Source of the DNA: Polynucleobacter sp. AP-Melu-500A-A1
Lineage (GTDB): Bacteria; Pseudomonadota; Gammaproteobacteria; Burkholderiales; Burkholderiaceae
Assembly (NCBI RefSeq): GCF_018882125.1
Contig: NZ_JACVOZ010000002.1
Location: forward strand, 186,001-250,000
DNA length: 64,000 nucleotides
Reading direction: 5' to 3'
In this document: positions 40,036 to 48,998 of the stretch, piece after piece
How positions within the stretch are numbered: position 1 is the stretch's first letter
How the letters are laid out: the number at the start of each line of letters is the position of its first letter
The notes under the pieces: model-generated
Database searches by the model: none
Seen by the model: the letters and a program-made list of their open reading frames with translations, nothing else
What the model was told of the DNA's origin: nothing
Program-made: the position numbers and the translations under genes

Positions 40036-40111
40036 TCCTCGATAGCTCAGTCGGTAGAGCGCCGGACTGTTAATCCGTAGGTCCCTGGTTCGAGCCCAGG
40101 TCGAGGAGCCA
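40036..40111 (+). tRNA. tRNA-Asn (GTT)
   Basis: 76 bases including CCA. Acceptor TCCTCGA pairs with TCGAGGA. D arm is GCTC/GAGC. Anticodon loop CTGTTAA in stem CCGGA/TCCGT gives anticodon GTT. T arm is CCTGG-TTCGAGC-CCAGG. Followed seven bases later by a terminator. Confidence 0.97.
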
Positions 40112-40117
40112 AATCTG

Positions 40118-40147
40118 AAAAGGTCGCTAATTAGGCGGCCTTTTTCT
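40118..40147 (+). terminator. Terminator of tRNA-Asn
   Basis: AAAAGGTCGC (40118-40127) pairs with GCGGCCTTTT (40135-40144) with one G-T pair; seven-base loop, followed by a T-rich run. Confidence 0.85.
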
Positions 40148-40176
40148 TTTTTATTTCAAGCACATACAATAATGCA

Positions 40177-40731
40177 ATGAATACACCTACAAAGGGCAAA
40201 TTGGCCCACCCCGACTTAAAGAAGAAAATTGAGGACGAAGCCAAAAAGGCTTTTGCCCTTTCGGTTTACTTTAGTGCTTGGTTTTGCGCTATTAGCTTTT
40301 TAGCAGTCACTATTTTGGATGAGCGTCCCATCCCACTATCGATCTTTGGGTTCGCCATGATTAAAGGGGCGCTATCTGCTAAGTTTCTCCTGATTGGACA
40401 GGCCGTATTTCCAATGAAAGTAAATAAAAAAGAGGGGCTTATAAGATCCCTTTTATTTCAATCCTTGCTCTATGTTTTGATTGTGCTAGCCTTAAATTAT
40501 CTAGAAGCTGGTGTGCATGGCTTAATTAATGGGAAGCCCTTTTTGGATTCTATGATGGCATTTGGCCAATCAGATCCTTTGCGTATTCTTGCTATGTGTA
40601 TTGTGTATTGGTTAATTGTTTGTCCCTATCTAGTATTGGTTGGTACAAAACTAGCCTTAGGTACTGATGCAACCATTGCGATCCTGTTTGGCGAAAAAAA
40701 AATCCCTGATGAGACAAGCTCTAAGCCTTAA
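40177..40731 (+). CDS. Inner-membrane protein of unknown function
   Basis: 184 residues, not recognised. A charged N-terminus (HPDLKKKIEDEAKKAF) precedes four likely membrane helices at about 27-46, 55-75, 90-110 and 135-160. Charged loops follow (MKVNKKEGLIRS). The last codons overlap the start of the next gene by 23 bases, so the two are probably cotranslated. The function of the pair, an inner-membrane and a presumably outer-membrane protein, is unknown. Confidence 0.75.
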   Translation: MNTPTKGKLAHPDLKKKIEDEAKKAFALSVYFSAWFCAISFLAVTILDERPIPLSIFGFAMIKGALSAKFLLIGQAVFPMKVNKKEGLIRSLLFQSLLYVLIVLALNYLEAGVHGLINGKPFLDSMMAFGQSDPLRILAMCIVYWLIVCPYLVLVGTKLALGTDATIAILFGEKKIPDETSSKP

Positions 40732-41611
40732 ATTTTTGAGGTCTTGCCTACAACTTTTTTTCATCTGCCTATTATTTTGCCTAGGGGCAAGCGTTCAAGC
40801 TCAAGAAATTGAAGCTCGCGCCTATTCCAATGCGCCAATAGGAATTAACTTTGCCAGCGCAGGAATAGCTCAAGCCTCCAGTGGTTCATATAAGCTCACT
40901 ACCGAGGTGGCGAGTTTTACCCATATCTTTGATGCCTTTGGCCAGTCTGGAAAAATTACTGTGGTGTTGCCATATGCGGAGCTCACGGGCACAGGAAAAC
41001 TGGGGGCTCAAACCATAAATGCTTCTTCAGAAGGTCTTTCAGATCCTCTGATTAAAGCTTCAATCAATCTGTATGGTGCACCAGCACTCACCCTAGATGA
41101 GTTTAAAAACTATCAACAAGATCTCATCATCGGTGCCAGTCTCGCTGCATCCATTCCCTGGGGTCAGTACAACAATCAACAAATGTTTAATGTTGGTGCC
41201 AATCGCTGGTTTATCCAACCCGGTATCGGCGCATCTCAAGCCATAGGTCCTTGGCGCCTGGAATTAGCTGGATCAGCAACTATCTACACTAGCAACAATA
41301 GTTTCTTAGGTGGCAATACGCTTTCGCAAAGCCCTATCTATTCAACTCAAACGCATGCAATCTATTACTTTCCCAATACCGCATGGCTTTCAGCAGATGC
41401 CACCTACTACTTTGGAGGGCAAGCGTTTTTGAACGGTAACCCTGTCGGCAGTTCTCAAGAAAATTGGCGTTTTGGTGCCACCTTTTCCTATCCACTGGAT
41501 AAACAAAATTCAATCAAGATCTATGGTAGTACTGGAGCCTACTCTCGTACTAATAACAGCTATGATTTGATTGGAATTTCCTGGCAATATCGCTGGGGTG
41601 GCGGAATGTAA
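40709..41611 (+). CDS. Outer-membrane beta-barrel, MetA-pathway-of-phenol-degradation/transporter type
   Basis: 300 residues from ATG 40709, which gives a proper signal peptide cleaved after SVQAQ. The rest is strand-rich with aromatic-ended segments (TEVASFTHIFDAF, VVLPYAELTG, NRWFIQPGIGASQAIGPWRLEL, TQTHAIYYFPNTAWLSADATYYFGG) and ends ISWQYRWGGGM, the look of the Phenol_MetA_deg barrel family, whose members are labelled transporters without known substrate. Start sites further upstream (40667) would place the signal peptide internally. Confidence 0.75.
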   Translation: MRQALSLKFLRSCLQLFFICLLFCLGASVQAQEIEARAYSNAPIGINFASAGIAQASSGSYKLTTEVASFTHIFDAFGQSGKITVVLPYAELTGTGKLGAQTINASSEGLSDPLIKASINLYGAPALTLDEFKNYQQDLIIGASLAASIPWGQYNNQQMFNVGANRWFIQPGIGASQAIGPWRLELAGSATIYTSNNSFLGGNTLSQSPIYSTQTHAIYYFPNTAWLSADATYYFGGQAFLNGNPVGSSQENWRFGATFSYPLDKQNSIKIYGSTGAYSRTNNSYDLIGISWQYRWGGGM

Positions 41612-41705
41612 GCGTGCTGGTGCCTGTATAGCTACAATCACCTTTAATATCAATAGAGATCTGTAATATTAAATAAAATATCGTTGTGGAGACAAAAAGA
41701 CCATT

Positions 41706-43457
41706 ATGAGTTCAAAGCCTAAAAATCAATCCGATCAAAAACCTGAAAGCGGCTTACGCAAAGGTCTCACGAGTTATGGAGATAAGGGCTTCTCTTTATT
41801 CTTACGCAAAGCCTTTATTAAGGGCGCTGGCTATACCAATAGCGCACTAGATCGTCCCGTGATTGGCATCATCAATACAGGCAGCGCATTTAATCCTTGC
41901 CATGGAAATATGCCTCAACTAATAGAGGCTGTAAAACGGGGCGTGATGCTTGCCGGCGGATTGCCGATGGACTTTCCAACAATCTCGATTCATGAAAGCT
42001 TTGCAGCTCCTACCAGTATGTTTCTACGCAATCTCATGTCCATGGATACCGAAGAAATGCTCCGTGCACAGCCGATGGATGCTGTAGTGATGATTGGTGG
42101 TTGCGATAAAACAGTACCGGCTCAAATGATGGGCGCTGCTTCTGCTGGTTTACCTGCTATTCAATTAATCACCGGATCAATGCTTACTGGCTCACATCGC
42201 AGCGAACGGGTTGGCGCCTGTACTGATTGTCGCCGTTACTGGGGTAAGTTCCGCGCCGGTGAAATTGATGAAATTGAAAAAGATGAAGTAAATGATCAAC
42301 TGGTTGCCAGCGTGGGAACCTGTTCGGTTATGGGCACTGCTAGTACGATGGCCTGCATTTCTGAGGCACTTGGGATGACAGTCCCTGGAGGTGCCACACC
42401 ACCAGCTGTTACTGCTGATCGCATTCGTATTGCTGAAGAAACCGGTACTTGTGCCGTACAAATGGCTAAAGATGGCCTCACAATCGATAAAGTTCTAACA
42501 GCAGATGCTTTTGAGAATGCCATGCGTGTATTGCTTGCCATTGGTGGCTCGACCAATGGCATTGTTCATCTCGCTGCTATTGCTGGACGTATGGGCCTCG
42601 AAATTGATTTGGATGCGCTAGATAGAATGGGAAATGAAACACCGGTTCTGGTAGATCTAAAGCCTTCTGGCGATCACTATATGGAAAACTTTCATGATGC
42701 TGGTGGCATGACTACCCTGCTCCGCGAATTAAAGCCACTGCTTAAATTAAATACGATGACGGTAACAGGCAAGACCTTGGGTGAAGAAATTGATGCAGCA
42801 CCCCCAAGTTTTAAACAAGATGTTGTCCGTAAATTTGATAATCCTATTTATCCGCGTGGCAGCATTGCGGTATTACATGGCAATCTTGCCCCTGGTGGTG
42901 CAATCATTAAACAATCTGCTGCCAATGAAAAACTCATGGAGCATACTGGCCGCGCAGTCGTTTTTGAAAATGCTGAAGATCTGGTGACTCGTATCGACAG
43001 TCCTGATTTAGATGTTACCGCAGATGATATTTTGGTTCTCAAAAATATTGGCCCTAAGGGTGCACCGGGGATGCCAGAGGCTGGCTATATTCCCATTCCT
43101 ATGAAACTTGCACGGGCCGGCGTAAAGGATATCGTGCGCATCTCTGATGGTCGTATGAGCGGTACTGCTTTTGGTACCATCGTTTTACATGTCACCCCCG
43201 AATCTGCGATAGGCGGTCCTTTGGCACATGTTCGCAATGGTGATCAGATTCGCTTAAGTGTTCAGAATCGCGAGATTAGTCTTCTCATATCCGATGAAGA
43301 ATTGGCTAAGCGAGCTCAAGAAAACCCCATCACCTCACCTACTGCTGAGCGTGGCTATAAAAAACTATTTTTAGATACGGTTATGCAAGCAGATAAGGGT
43401 GTGGACTTTGATTTCTTGAGAGCAGTCACGATAGTTGGTAAAACGCCGAAGAACTAA
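41706..43457 (+). CDS. IlvD/Edd family dehydratase (dihydroxy-acid or sugar-acid dehydratase)
   Basis: 583 residues. The Fe-S cysteines are Cys65 (NPCHGN), Cys133 (GGCDKT) and Cys206 (GTCSVMGTAS). The family dehydrates 2,3-dihydroxy acids. The segment TGSMLTGSHRSERVGACTDCRRYW and the 68/73 spacing of the cysteines match, from memory, the L-arabinonate dehydratase branch with a 2Fe-2S cluster better than classical E. coli IlvD. Thus the enzyme could handle a sugar acid, or be the only branched-chain dehydratase of this organism. No ilv or sugar genes are adjacent. Four-base convergent overlap with plsC. Confidence 0.85.
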   Translation: MSSKPKNQSDQKPESGLRKGLTSYGDKGFSLFLRKAFIKGAGYTNSALDRPVIGIINTGSAFNPCHGNMPQLIEAVKRGVMLAGGLPMDFPTISIHESFAAPTSMFLRNLMSMDTEEMLRAQPMDAVVMIGGCDKTVPAQMMGAASAGLPAIQLITGSMLTGSHRSERVGACTDCRRYWGKFRAGEIDEIEKDEVNDQLVASVGTCSVMGTASTMACISEALGMTVPGGATPPAVTADRIRIAEETGTCAVQMAKDGLTIDKVLTADAFENAMRVLLAIGGSTNGIVHLAAIAGRMGLEIDLDALDRMGNETPVLVDLKPSGDHYMENFHDAGGMTTLLRELKPLLKLNTMTVTGKTLGEEIDAAPPSFKQDVVRKFDNPIYPRGSIAVLHGNLAPGGAIIKQSAANEKLMEHTGRAVVFENAEDLVTRIDSPDLDVTADDILVLKNIGPKGAPGMPEAGYIPIPMKLARAGVKDIVRISDGRMSGTAFGTIVLHVTPESAIGGPLAHVRNGDQIRLSVQNREISLLISDEELAKRAQENPITSPTAERGYKKLFLDTVMQADKGVDFDFLRAVTIVGKTPKN

Positions 43458-44203
43458 TTTGTCCGTAGTGAATATGCAGCTGGATCGATGCGGTGCATTT
43501 CTCCCTCGATCCAACCTTCAACTTCCGTCTGAATTTGTTCTTCAGTTTTACCTTTAACGGATATAACGGGTCCAATCGAGACCGTTACGAGTCCCGGATA
43601 TTTTCTAAAGCTATTTCGTGGCCAAACATTGCCAGCATTTTGGGCAACTGGAATAATGTCAGTATTGGTTGCAATCGCCAAGCGAAATCCCCCCTTACGG
43701 TAAGGACGGTAGGATCCCACTGGGGTCCTAGTGCCTTCCGGAAAAATGGCGATCCATTGACCCAGTGCCAATCGCTCTCTACCTTGAACTGCAACAGCTG
43801 CACGTGCTGCATCGCTATCACCACGATTAATAGTAATCATCTTCAATGATGCTAATGCCCACCCAAAAAATGGGAGCCATAGCAACTCCCGTTTTGATAC
43901 AAAGCACAAAGTTTTGGGAAATAAATAGGGATACACAAGGGTTTCCCAGGCAGATTGATGTTTGCTTAGCAAAATCATTGGTTTGGGACCGCACTCTATT
44001 ACATGCTTCATACCAAGGACGCGACACTGAATATTACAAATTTTATCTAGCATCAATAAATTCAGGCCGCTCCAGTAACGAAATAATATATATCGTTGCT
44101 GAGCACTGGTAAATGCTGTAAACAGGATGCAAAACAAGCCTGCAATCATCGTGATCGATATTAGGTACAGATAAAACAGAAAGGAACGAATCAATATTGA
44201 CAT
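43454..44203 (-). CDS. plsC: 1-acyl-sn-glycerol-3-phosphate acyltransferase (PlsC family)
   Basis: 249 residues. Two N-terminal hydrophobic segments anchor it in the inner membrane. Acyltransferase motif I reads SKHQSAWETL (His-x4-Glu in place of His-x4-Asp), motif II is FVSKREL, motif III FPEGTRTP, and motif IV IPVAQNAG. It acylates lysophosphatidic acid in phospholipid synthesis. Start overlaps the fadD stop by one base (TAATG). The HX4E variant occurs in a subset of bacterial AGPATs and should be functional. Confidence 0.88.
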   Translation of the reverse strand: MSILIRSFLFYLYLISITMIAGLFCILFTAFTSAQQRYILFRYWSGLNLLMLDKICNIQCRVLGMKHVIECGPKPMILLSKHQSAWETLVYPYLFPKTLCFVSKRELLWLPFFGWALASLKMITINRGDSDAARAAVAVQGRERLALGQWIAIFPEGTRTPVGSYRPYRKGGFRLAIATNTDIIPVAQNAGNVWPRNSFRKYPGLVTVSIGPVISVKGKTEEQIQTEVEGWIEGEMHRIDPAAYSLRTN

Positions 44204-45876
44204 TAATCCCTTAATTCACGTCGCAATATTTTTCCAACATTGGATTTTGGCAGATCTGAGCGGAAAATAATTTTCTTAGGGCGCTTATAGTTTGTCATCT
44301 GCTGCTTGCAATACGCAAAAACTTGCTCTTCGGTAAGATGTTCATGCTCTTTAACGATGAAGACTTTGACCGCTTCACCAGTTTCGTCGTCTGGTGTGCC
44401 GACAACCGCACACTCTAAAATTCCAGGCATCAAAGATAAAACTTCCTCTACTTCGTTTGGAAACACTTTGAAGCCAGACACAATAATCATATCTTTTTTG
44501 CGATCGATAATCTTGACATAACCATCGGTATCCATCATGCCAATATCGCCTGAGCGAAAATATCCATCGGCAGTAAAGGCGTTGCGCGTTTCTTCTGGCA
44601 TGTTCCAATATTGAGTCATCACCTGGGGTCCCCGAATACAGATCTCACCAAGCTGCCCCAAAGGAACTTCCATACCATCTTCACCTAAGATGATGACCTC
44701 CGTACCTGGCACAGGTAAACCAACATGGCCTGTAAATCCAGTAATGAGTGGTGTATTAACGCATGCTACTGGTGAAGTTTCAGATAAACCATAACCTTCT
44801 GCTATAGGAACGCCAGTCAATTTTTGCCACTCATCAGCCACTATCTTTTGCATTGCCATGCCACCACCAATAGTGACCAATAAATTAGACAGTTTAATTT
44901 TAGAAAACTCAGGCCGATGAATTAAGGCATTAAATAAGGTGTTCACACCAGGGAAAATATGAAGATTGGGGTGGGACTTTAGAAGTTTAATAAATCCCGG
45001 AATATCCCGAGGATTGGGAACCATAATCAACATACCACCCTTGCGCGCGCCAAATACTGCGCAGGCTGTCAGGGCAAAGATGTGATACAGAGGTAAGGCA
45101 CATAAAAAAATGAGTTGCTCAATATGTTTGCCTTTTAGTCCAGGCTCAAGCCATAACTCAATTTGCTTTGCATTGGCCAAAATATTTTGATGTGTAAGAA
45201 CGGCGCCTTTGGAAACGCCCGTAGTACCCCCCGTGTATTGCAAAAAGGCAGGATTATCGACAGAAATTTTTGGCTTATGGAAATGAATCCCTGCACCAAT
45301 TTTCAGGGTCTCTTTAAATCGAATGCTCTGAGGCAGACTCCAACTAGGAACGACCTTCTTAATGTGGCGAACGACAAGGTCAACCACTACCCCCTTAATT
45401 CCAATGAATTCACCCAAGCTCGTAACAACGGTCTTTTTTACAGGGACTTGCTTTGCAATCTTTTGATACACATGGGCAAAGTTTTCTAAGATGATCAATA
45501 CAGAAGCGCCACTGTCTTTGAGTTGGTATTCCAACTCTCTAGCGGTATACAGAGGATTGACATTCACCACTACAAAGCCTGCACGCAAAACACCCATCAT
45601 CGCTATCTGATACTGAATGACATTGGGCAACATGATGGCAACCCGAGAACCCGGCTCAAGTTCAAGGGATTGTAAGTAGGCTGCAAAGTTTTTTGACTGA
45701 TCATCCAACTCTTGATAAGTCATGAATTTGCCAAGGTATTCACATGCGTTGCGATTGGGGAAGTTTGCAAATGATTCTTCAAACATCTCTACTAATGAAT
45801 AGTAGGATGATGGATCTAAGGCGTGAGGAACACCGTCGGGGTAGCTTTTTAGCCATGGCTTACTGGGGTTAGTCAT
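44203..45876 (-). CDS. fadD: Long-chain fatty acid-CoA ligase
   Basis: 557 residues of the ANL adenylating family. The P-loop reads YTGGTTGVSKGAVLTH, A5 is EGYGLSETSP, and the hinge and C-domain show GYFRSGDIGMMDTDGYVKIIDRKKDMIIVSG and the catalytic lysine in LPKSNVGKILRREL. Length and motifs fit FadD, which activates fatty acids to CoA thioesters at the inner membrane. Translational coupling to plsC suggests that acyl-CoA is channelled to phospholipid acylation. Confidence 0.93.
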   Translation of the reverse strand: MTNPSKPWLKSYPDGVPHALDPSSYYSLVEMFEESFANFPNRNACEYLGKFMTYQELDDQSKNFAAYLQSLELEPGSRVAIMLPNVIQYQIAMMGVLRAGFVVVNVNPLYTARELEYQLKDSGASVLIILENFAHVYQKIAKQVPVKKTVVTSLGEFIGIKGVVVDLVVRHIKKVVPSWSLPQSIRFKETLKIGAGIHFHKPKISVDNPAFLQYTGGTTGVSKGAVLTHQNILANAKQIELWLEPGLKGKHIEQLIFLCALPLYHIFALTACAVFGARKGGMLIMVPNPRDIPGFIKLLKSHPNLHIFPGVNTLFNALIHRPEFSKIKLSNLLVTIGGGMAMQKIVADEWQKLTGVPIAEGYGLSETSPVACVNTPLITGFTGHVGLPVPGTEVIILGEDGMEVPLGQLGEICIRGPQVMTQYWNMPEETRNAFTADGYFRSGDIGMMDTDGYVKIIDRKKDMIIVSGFKVFPNEVEEVLSLMPGILECAVVGTPDDETGEAVKVFIVKEHEHLTEEQVFAYCKQQMTNYKRPKKIIFRSDLPKSNVGKILRRELRD

Positions 45877-45957
45877 AGTCCAAGCCTTGTCTCATGTATC
45901 TTAATATTATCGCTAAGTATAGATCCCGTAAGGTTTATTCTAAATATTGCCACAAAT

Positions 45958-45982
45958 GAAAAAGCCCTCGCATTGAGGGCTT
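45958..45982 (-). terminator. Terminator after the beta-barrel gene
   Basis: AAGCCCTC (45962-45969) and GAGGGCTT (45975-45982) form an 8-bp stem with a five-base loop. On the minus strand it is followed by a T run, 20 bp after the stop of the gene at 46003. Confidence 0.85.
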
Positions 45983-46002
45983 GATCTGCTGCCAATGCAA
46001 TC

Positions 46003-46734
46003 TTAGAAGCGGTATCCAACGCCCACTATTACGTCAGTACCTGTACCTTTTATAGAATTGCTAACAGAAGTACCTGTTGTTGTCGTGGCTGATGCTGTTT
46101 GACTTCCATAAGAAGCGTAATTGAACTCACCAAAGGCGTACCACTGGGTGTCGATCATCTGTTTATAGCCCAAGCCAATATTCACCCCAGTTAAGGTAGA
46201 GGAGTTGTATGCCAGAATTGGTGAGGATAGACCAATCGTTGCAGAGGTATAACCAATCTTCAAATAGGCTAAACGGTCTTTATCGATAACATATCCTGGG
46301 CTTAAGAAAATGTTGTACAGATTCTTAATGTTGTAAGTCGCATTTGTGCTACCGACTACATTCCCGTTATATAAAGTATTCAATGTGCCAGTTGCAGAGG
46401 AGCTAGCACCAGGATAATAAGTAGCGCCAATACCTAATACATAACTCTGATTAATACCAAAGTTATAGCCTGCCGCTAAACTTACTAAGCCAGTATTAAT
46501 GTTATTCACATTAGTCGCCGTTGTGGTGCCAGGGATAGTTGCAGGATACGGAGCAGATCTACCAGTTGGAATGGTGGCCGTGCCATTGCTAATGGATGGC
46601 GCAAAGTTTCCGTAACCCACGCCTAGTTGTCCGTATGCACCCTCCCATGCATTTGCCTTTGACTGAGCCATTGCACCAGTTGCGGCAAAACCTGTAATAG
46701 TGGTAAGCAGTAAGCTAATCTTGATTTTTTTCAT
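46003..46734 (-). CDS. Outer-membrane beta-barrel protein (Opacity/porin-like)
   Basis: 243 residues. Signal peptide cleaved after GAMAQ, then glycine- and tyrosine-rich alternating strands (GAYGQLGVGYGNFAPS, LVSLAAGYNFGINQSYVLGIGATYYPG, YLKIGYTSATIGLSS, NIGLGYKQMIDTQWYAFGEFNYASYGS), ending GVGYRF with the C-terminal phenylalanine recognised by the BAM complex. Low-complexity Thr/Asn/Ser loops look variable. No specific function recognised. Single gene with its own terminator. Confidence 0.8.
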   Translation of the reverse strand: MKKIKISLLLTTITGFAATGAMAQSKANAWEGAYGQLGVGYGNFAPSISNGTATIPTGRSAPYPATIPGTTTATNVNNINTGLVSLAAGYNFGINQSYVLGIGATYYPGASSSATGTLNTLYNGNVVGSTNATYNIKNLYNIFLSPGYVIDKDRLAYLKIGYTSATIGLSSPILAYNSSTLTGVNIGLGYKQMIDTQWYAFGEFNYASYGSQTASATTTTGTSVSNSIKGTGTDVIVGVGYRF

Positions 46735-46878
46735 GTCTCTTCCATTATTGATTAAGTCATTTTATTTACTTCTGCAACTTGAATGCTAATGAATTTATGA
46801 GTATTTTAGAGCTCGGGTTTTCCCGAAAAACCGTCTTTTATCAATGTCTCATTGAGGAAATCAGTTATTGTATATAAG

Positions 46879-47445
46879 CTAGAAGGAATCCAAAATCTCA
46901 TGGAGCTTATCTATATAAAGATCATGCCCATGATTGACTTTTCCCTGCCACTCTGCGCCAGCGCTTTCATTAGCATCATCAGTGATGTATTTAAACGACT
47001 GCCAAGGAATACCGTGATGATGTGCAACTGCAGCAATTGCAAATAGCTCCATATCAACCAAATCTACTTTTTGCTGATGAAGCCAATCATCATGAGAATT
47101 AACAAAACTATCGCCTGTTCCGCAGACATAAATACCACTGCTGGAGAGATACTTCACTGGCATATGGCTGTATGGAGTCTTGCCACGCGGTGCTAGAGGC
47201 TCAGCATTCATATCCCTTTGAATGACTACGCCGATTTCGAGTAATCCATGAATCTGGGGATTAATCTTTCCGGCAGTCCCGAAATTAATAATTCTGCTTG
47301 GCTTTAGTTGATGAATTGCCTGATAGCTCGCAATCGAGGCATTAATCTTACCGACACCGGTATATACAATCCTAACCCCCGCGGGCAAGGCATCACGATT
47401 GAGCTCTGCCTCTAGGGCGGCGATAATCAGAAGATCGTTTTTCAT
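46879..47445 (-). CDS. MTA/SAH nucleosidase-like (purine/uridine phosphorylase family)
   Basis: 188 residues, short for the family (E. coli MTAN is 232). Conserved pieces are IIAALEAELN near the N-terminus, GVGKINASIAS, NFGTAGKI, VDMELFAIAAVAHHHGIPW (catalytic Glu of the ribosyl site) and YITDDAN (catalytic Asp region). It should cleave an adenosine-type nucleoside. The divergent neighbour is apt, which would reclaim the adenine released, so 5'-methylthioadenosine or S-adenosylhomocysteine hydrolysis is the likely role. The shortened length leaves substrate choice open. Confidence 0.78.
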   Translation of the reverse strand: MKNDLLIIAALEAELNRDALPAGVRIVYTGVGKINASIASYQAIHQLKPSRIINFGTAGKINPQIHGLLEIGVVIQRDMNAEPLAPRGKTPYSHMPVKYLSSSGIYVCGTGDSFVNSHDDWLHQQKVDLVDMELFAIAAVAHHHGIPWQSFKYITDDANESAGAEWQGKVNHGHDLYIDKLHEILDSF

Positions 47446-47466
47446 ACTAAAGATTAAAACAGCAAA

Positions 47467-47985
47467 ATGAATTTATTAGATTATCTCCCTGGAGTGCCTG
47501 ATTTTCCCAAGCCCGGAATTCTCTTTCGAGATATCTCGCCATTGCTGGCAAATCCTGCTGCATTTAAAGAGGCGATACATCAGCTTAATTCCATAGCCCA
47601 AGAATTTGATTACACCCACATTCTGGGAATTGAAGCGAGAGGCTTCATCTTTGGATCTGCCCTAGCCCATCATGCCCATAAAGGCCTTGCCTTAGCTCGT
47701 AAACCTAATAAATTACCTTTAGCAAGCCATCGAGAATCGTATGGACTGGAATACGGGACTGACTCTTTAGAAATTGCGCAATCGATACTACCTTCTGGAG
47801 CTAAAGTTCTGTTACTGGATGATGTTTTAGCGACTGGTGGAACTTTAATCTCGGCTGATAAACTCATTCGTAGTGCAGGTTTTGAAGTAGTTGGTGCCCT
47901 CACCTTTTTAGAAATAGAATTTCTGAATGGCAGCGCACTTTTAAATCAACACCAGATCATCAATCGATCGGTACTAAAAACCTAA
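47467..47985 (+). CDS. apt: Adenine phosphoribosyltransferase
   Basis: 172 residues, usual length. The PRPP loop is VLLLDDVLATGGTL, with FRDISPLLANP and GIEARGFIFGSALAHHA upstream. It makes AMP from adenine and PRPP. Convergent overlap with yqjK by four bases; divergent from the nucleosidase-like gene by 21 bp. A shared divergent promoter region this short requires overlapping elements. Confidence 0.95.
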   Translation: MNLLDYLPGVPDFPKPGILFRDISPLLANPAAFKEAIHQLNSIAQEFDYTHILGIEARGFIFGSALAHHAHKGLALARKPNKLPLASHRESYGLEYGTDSLEIAQSILPSGAKVLLLDDVLATGGTLISADKLIRSAGFEVVGALTFLEIEFLNGSALLNQHQIINRSVLKT

Positions 47986-48260
47986 ATTAGGTGTTTGGTA
48001 CTTTTAAAAAGCTTCATAGCGCCCCACCCAAAAGCCAATACTCTGCTAGCCAATTTAGGCTTGTAGTGGGCTAGAGCAGCAAAGACGCCAGTAAGTAAAA
48101 CAGGATTGCCTTTAAAGAAATTAAAAATATCTACGCCTTTATCAGCCCAAGATAATGGCTTTTCCCAAGGCTCAAAATGCGTGGCTAATTCTTTGCGCTC
48201 ACGATGGGCCTGAGCTTGTAGCTCATGCTGACGCAGCTCTAGTGCTGATAACTTTTGCAT
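47982..48260 (-). CDS. YqjK-like protein
   Basis: 92 residues. N-terminal basic/glutamine-rich helix (LSALELRQHELQAQAHRERKELA) followed by a weakly hydrophobic C-terminal part with LAFGWGAMKLFKS. The position as the third gene after yqjD- and yqjE-like genes matches the enterobacterial yqjDEK cluster. Start coupled to the yqjE stop by TAATG. Function unknown. Confidence 0.7.
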   Translation of the reverse strand: MQKLSALELRQHELQAQAHRERKELATHFEPWEKPLSWADKGVDIFNFFKGNPVLLTGVFAALAHYKPKLASRVLAFGWGAMKLFKSTKHLI

Positions 48261-48628
48261 TAGCGTGAAAGCTCCTCGCGATCCTTTGCAAACTCTGCAA
48301 TGGATGCCTCAAAAAGCTTGGGCATAGTCGCCAAGGACTGTTTAATTAGCAAAGTAAGAATGAGGCCAATCAGCAGAAAGCCGCCAGTCAAAAGACCTAG
48401 AGCCAGCATACGATCGGATTCCCAGCTATAAATGACAATGAGAAGAGACAACATCACTAGTCCGAAGAACAAAAAGAACAGTGCGCACACAATCATTACC
48501 AAGAGACTGATAAATTTAGTACGGGCAATTTGCACATCTACTGAAAGTAGCTCTAAGCGCGTTTGCGCAATAGAGGCTCCAGTGGCCGCAAGGTTCTTGA
48601 TAGAAGAAAGTAAATTTTCTTGAGACAT
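48260..48628 (-). CDS. YqjE-like phage-holin-family membrane protein
   Basis: 122 residues with two strong membrane helices (FISLLVMIVCALFFLFFGLVMLSLLIVI and MLALGLLTGGFLLIGLILTLLI) between charged ends, matching the YqjE/Phage_holin_3_6 family. Part of the yqjD-yqjE-yqjK operon, eight bases after yqjD. In E. coli the neighbouring YqjD binds ribosomes in stationary phase; the role of YqjE is unknown. Confidence 0.8.
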   Translation of the reverse strand: MSQENLLSSIKNLAATGASIAQTRLELLSVDVQIARTKFISLLVMIVCALFFLFFGLVMLSLLIVIYSWESDRMLALGLLTGGFLLIGLILTLLIKQSLATMPKLFEASIAEFAKDREELSR

Positions 48629-48635
48629 ATAAGGC

Positions 48636-48968
48636 TTAGTGGCGACGTATCAAAAGTCCAATCAACAAACCTAGGCCTGCTGCAACACCAACAGCTTCCC
48701 ATGGACTGCGGTGGACAAATTCATCGGCGCTTTCCGCTACAACTTTTGCCTTATCCGATAAAGAGCCTTCTAGATTCGAAAGGTTTTCTTTCGCATTGCT
48801 CAAAGTATCCATTGCTTTAGATCGAATAGAGGCAATTGTGCCGTCCTCATGACTCGCGGTTGCCTTAATCAGCGCCTCAGCATCAGCCATGAGCGCCTTA
48901 AAATCACCAAGCAGATGCTCTGGATTAATCTCGTTTGAACCGGTTGAACTGGGTTTTGTTGTAGTCAT
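48636..48968 (-). CDS. DUF883 (ElaB/YqjD family) membrane-anchored protein
   Basis: 110 residues. A long amphipathic helical region (LGDFKALMADAEALIKAT, RSKAMDTLSNAKENLSNLEGSL, AKVVAESADEFVH) ends in a single C-terminal membrane anchor WEAVGVAAGLGLLIGLLIRRH, the hallmark of ElaB/YqjD proteins, which tether ribosomes to the inner membrane in stationary phase in E. coli. First gene of the trio. Confidence 0.9.
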   Translation of the reverse strand: MTTTKPSSTGSNEINPEHLLGDFKALMADAEALIKATASHEDGTIASIRSKAMDTLSNAKENLSNLEGSLSDKAKVVAESADEFVHRSPWEAVGVAAGLGLLIGLLIRRH

Positions 48969-48998
48969 AGTCTGCCTTTGTAAGGATATACCGCCATT

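Noticed and set aside
46813..46826. Hairpin TCGGG-TTTT-CCCGA between the barrel and nucleosidase genes
   Set aside because: Only five base pairs and the T run lies on the wrong side for a terminator of either gene.
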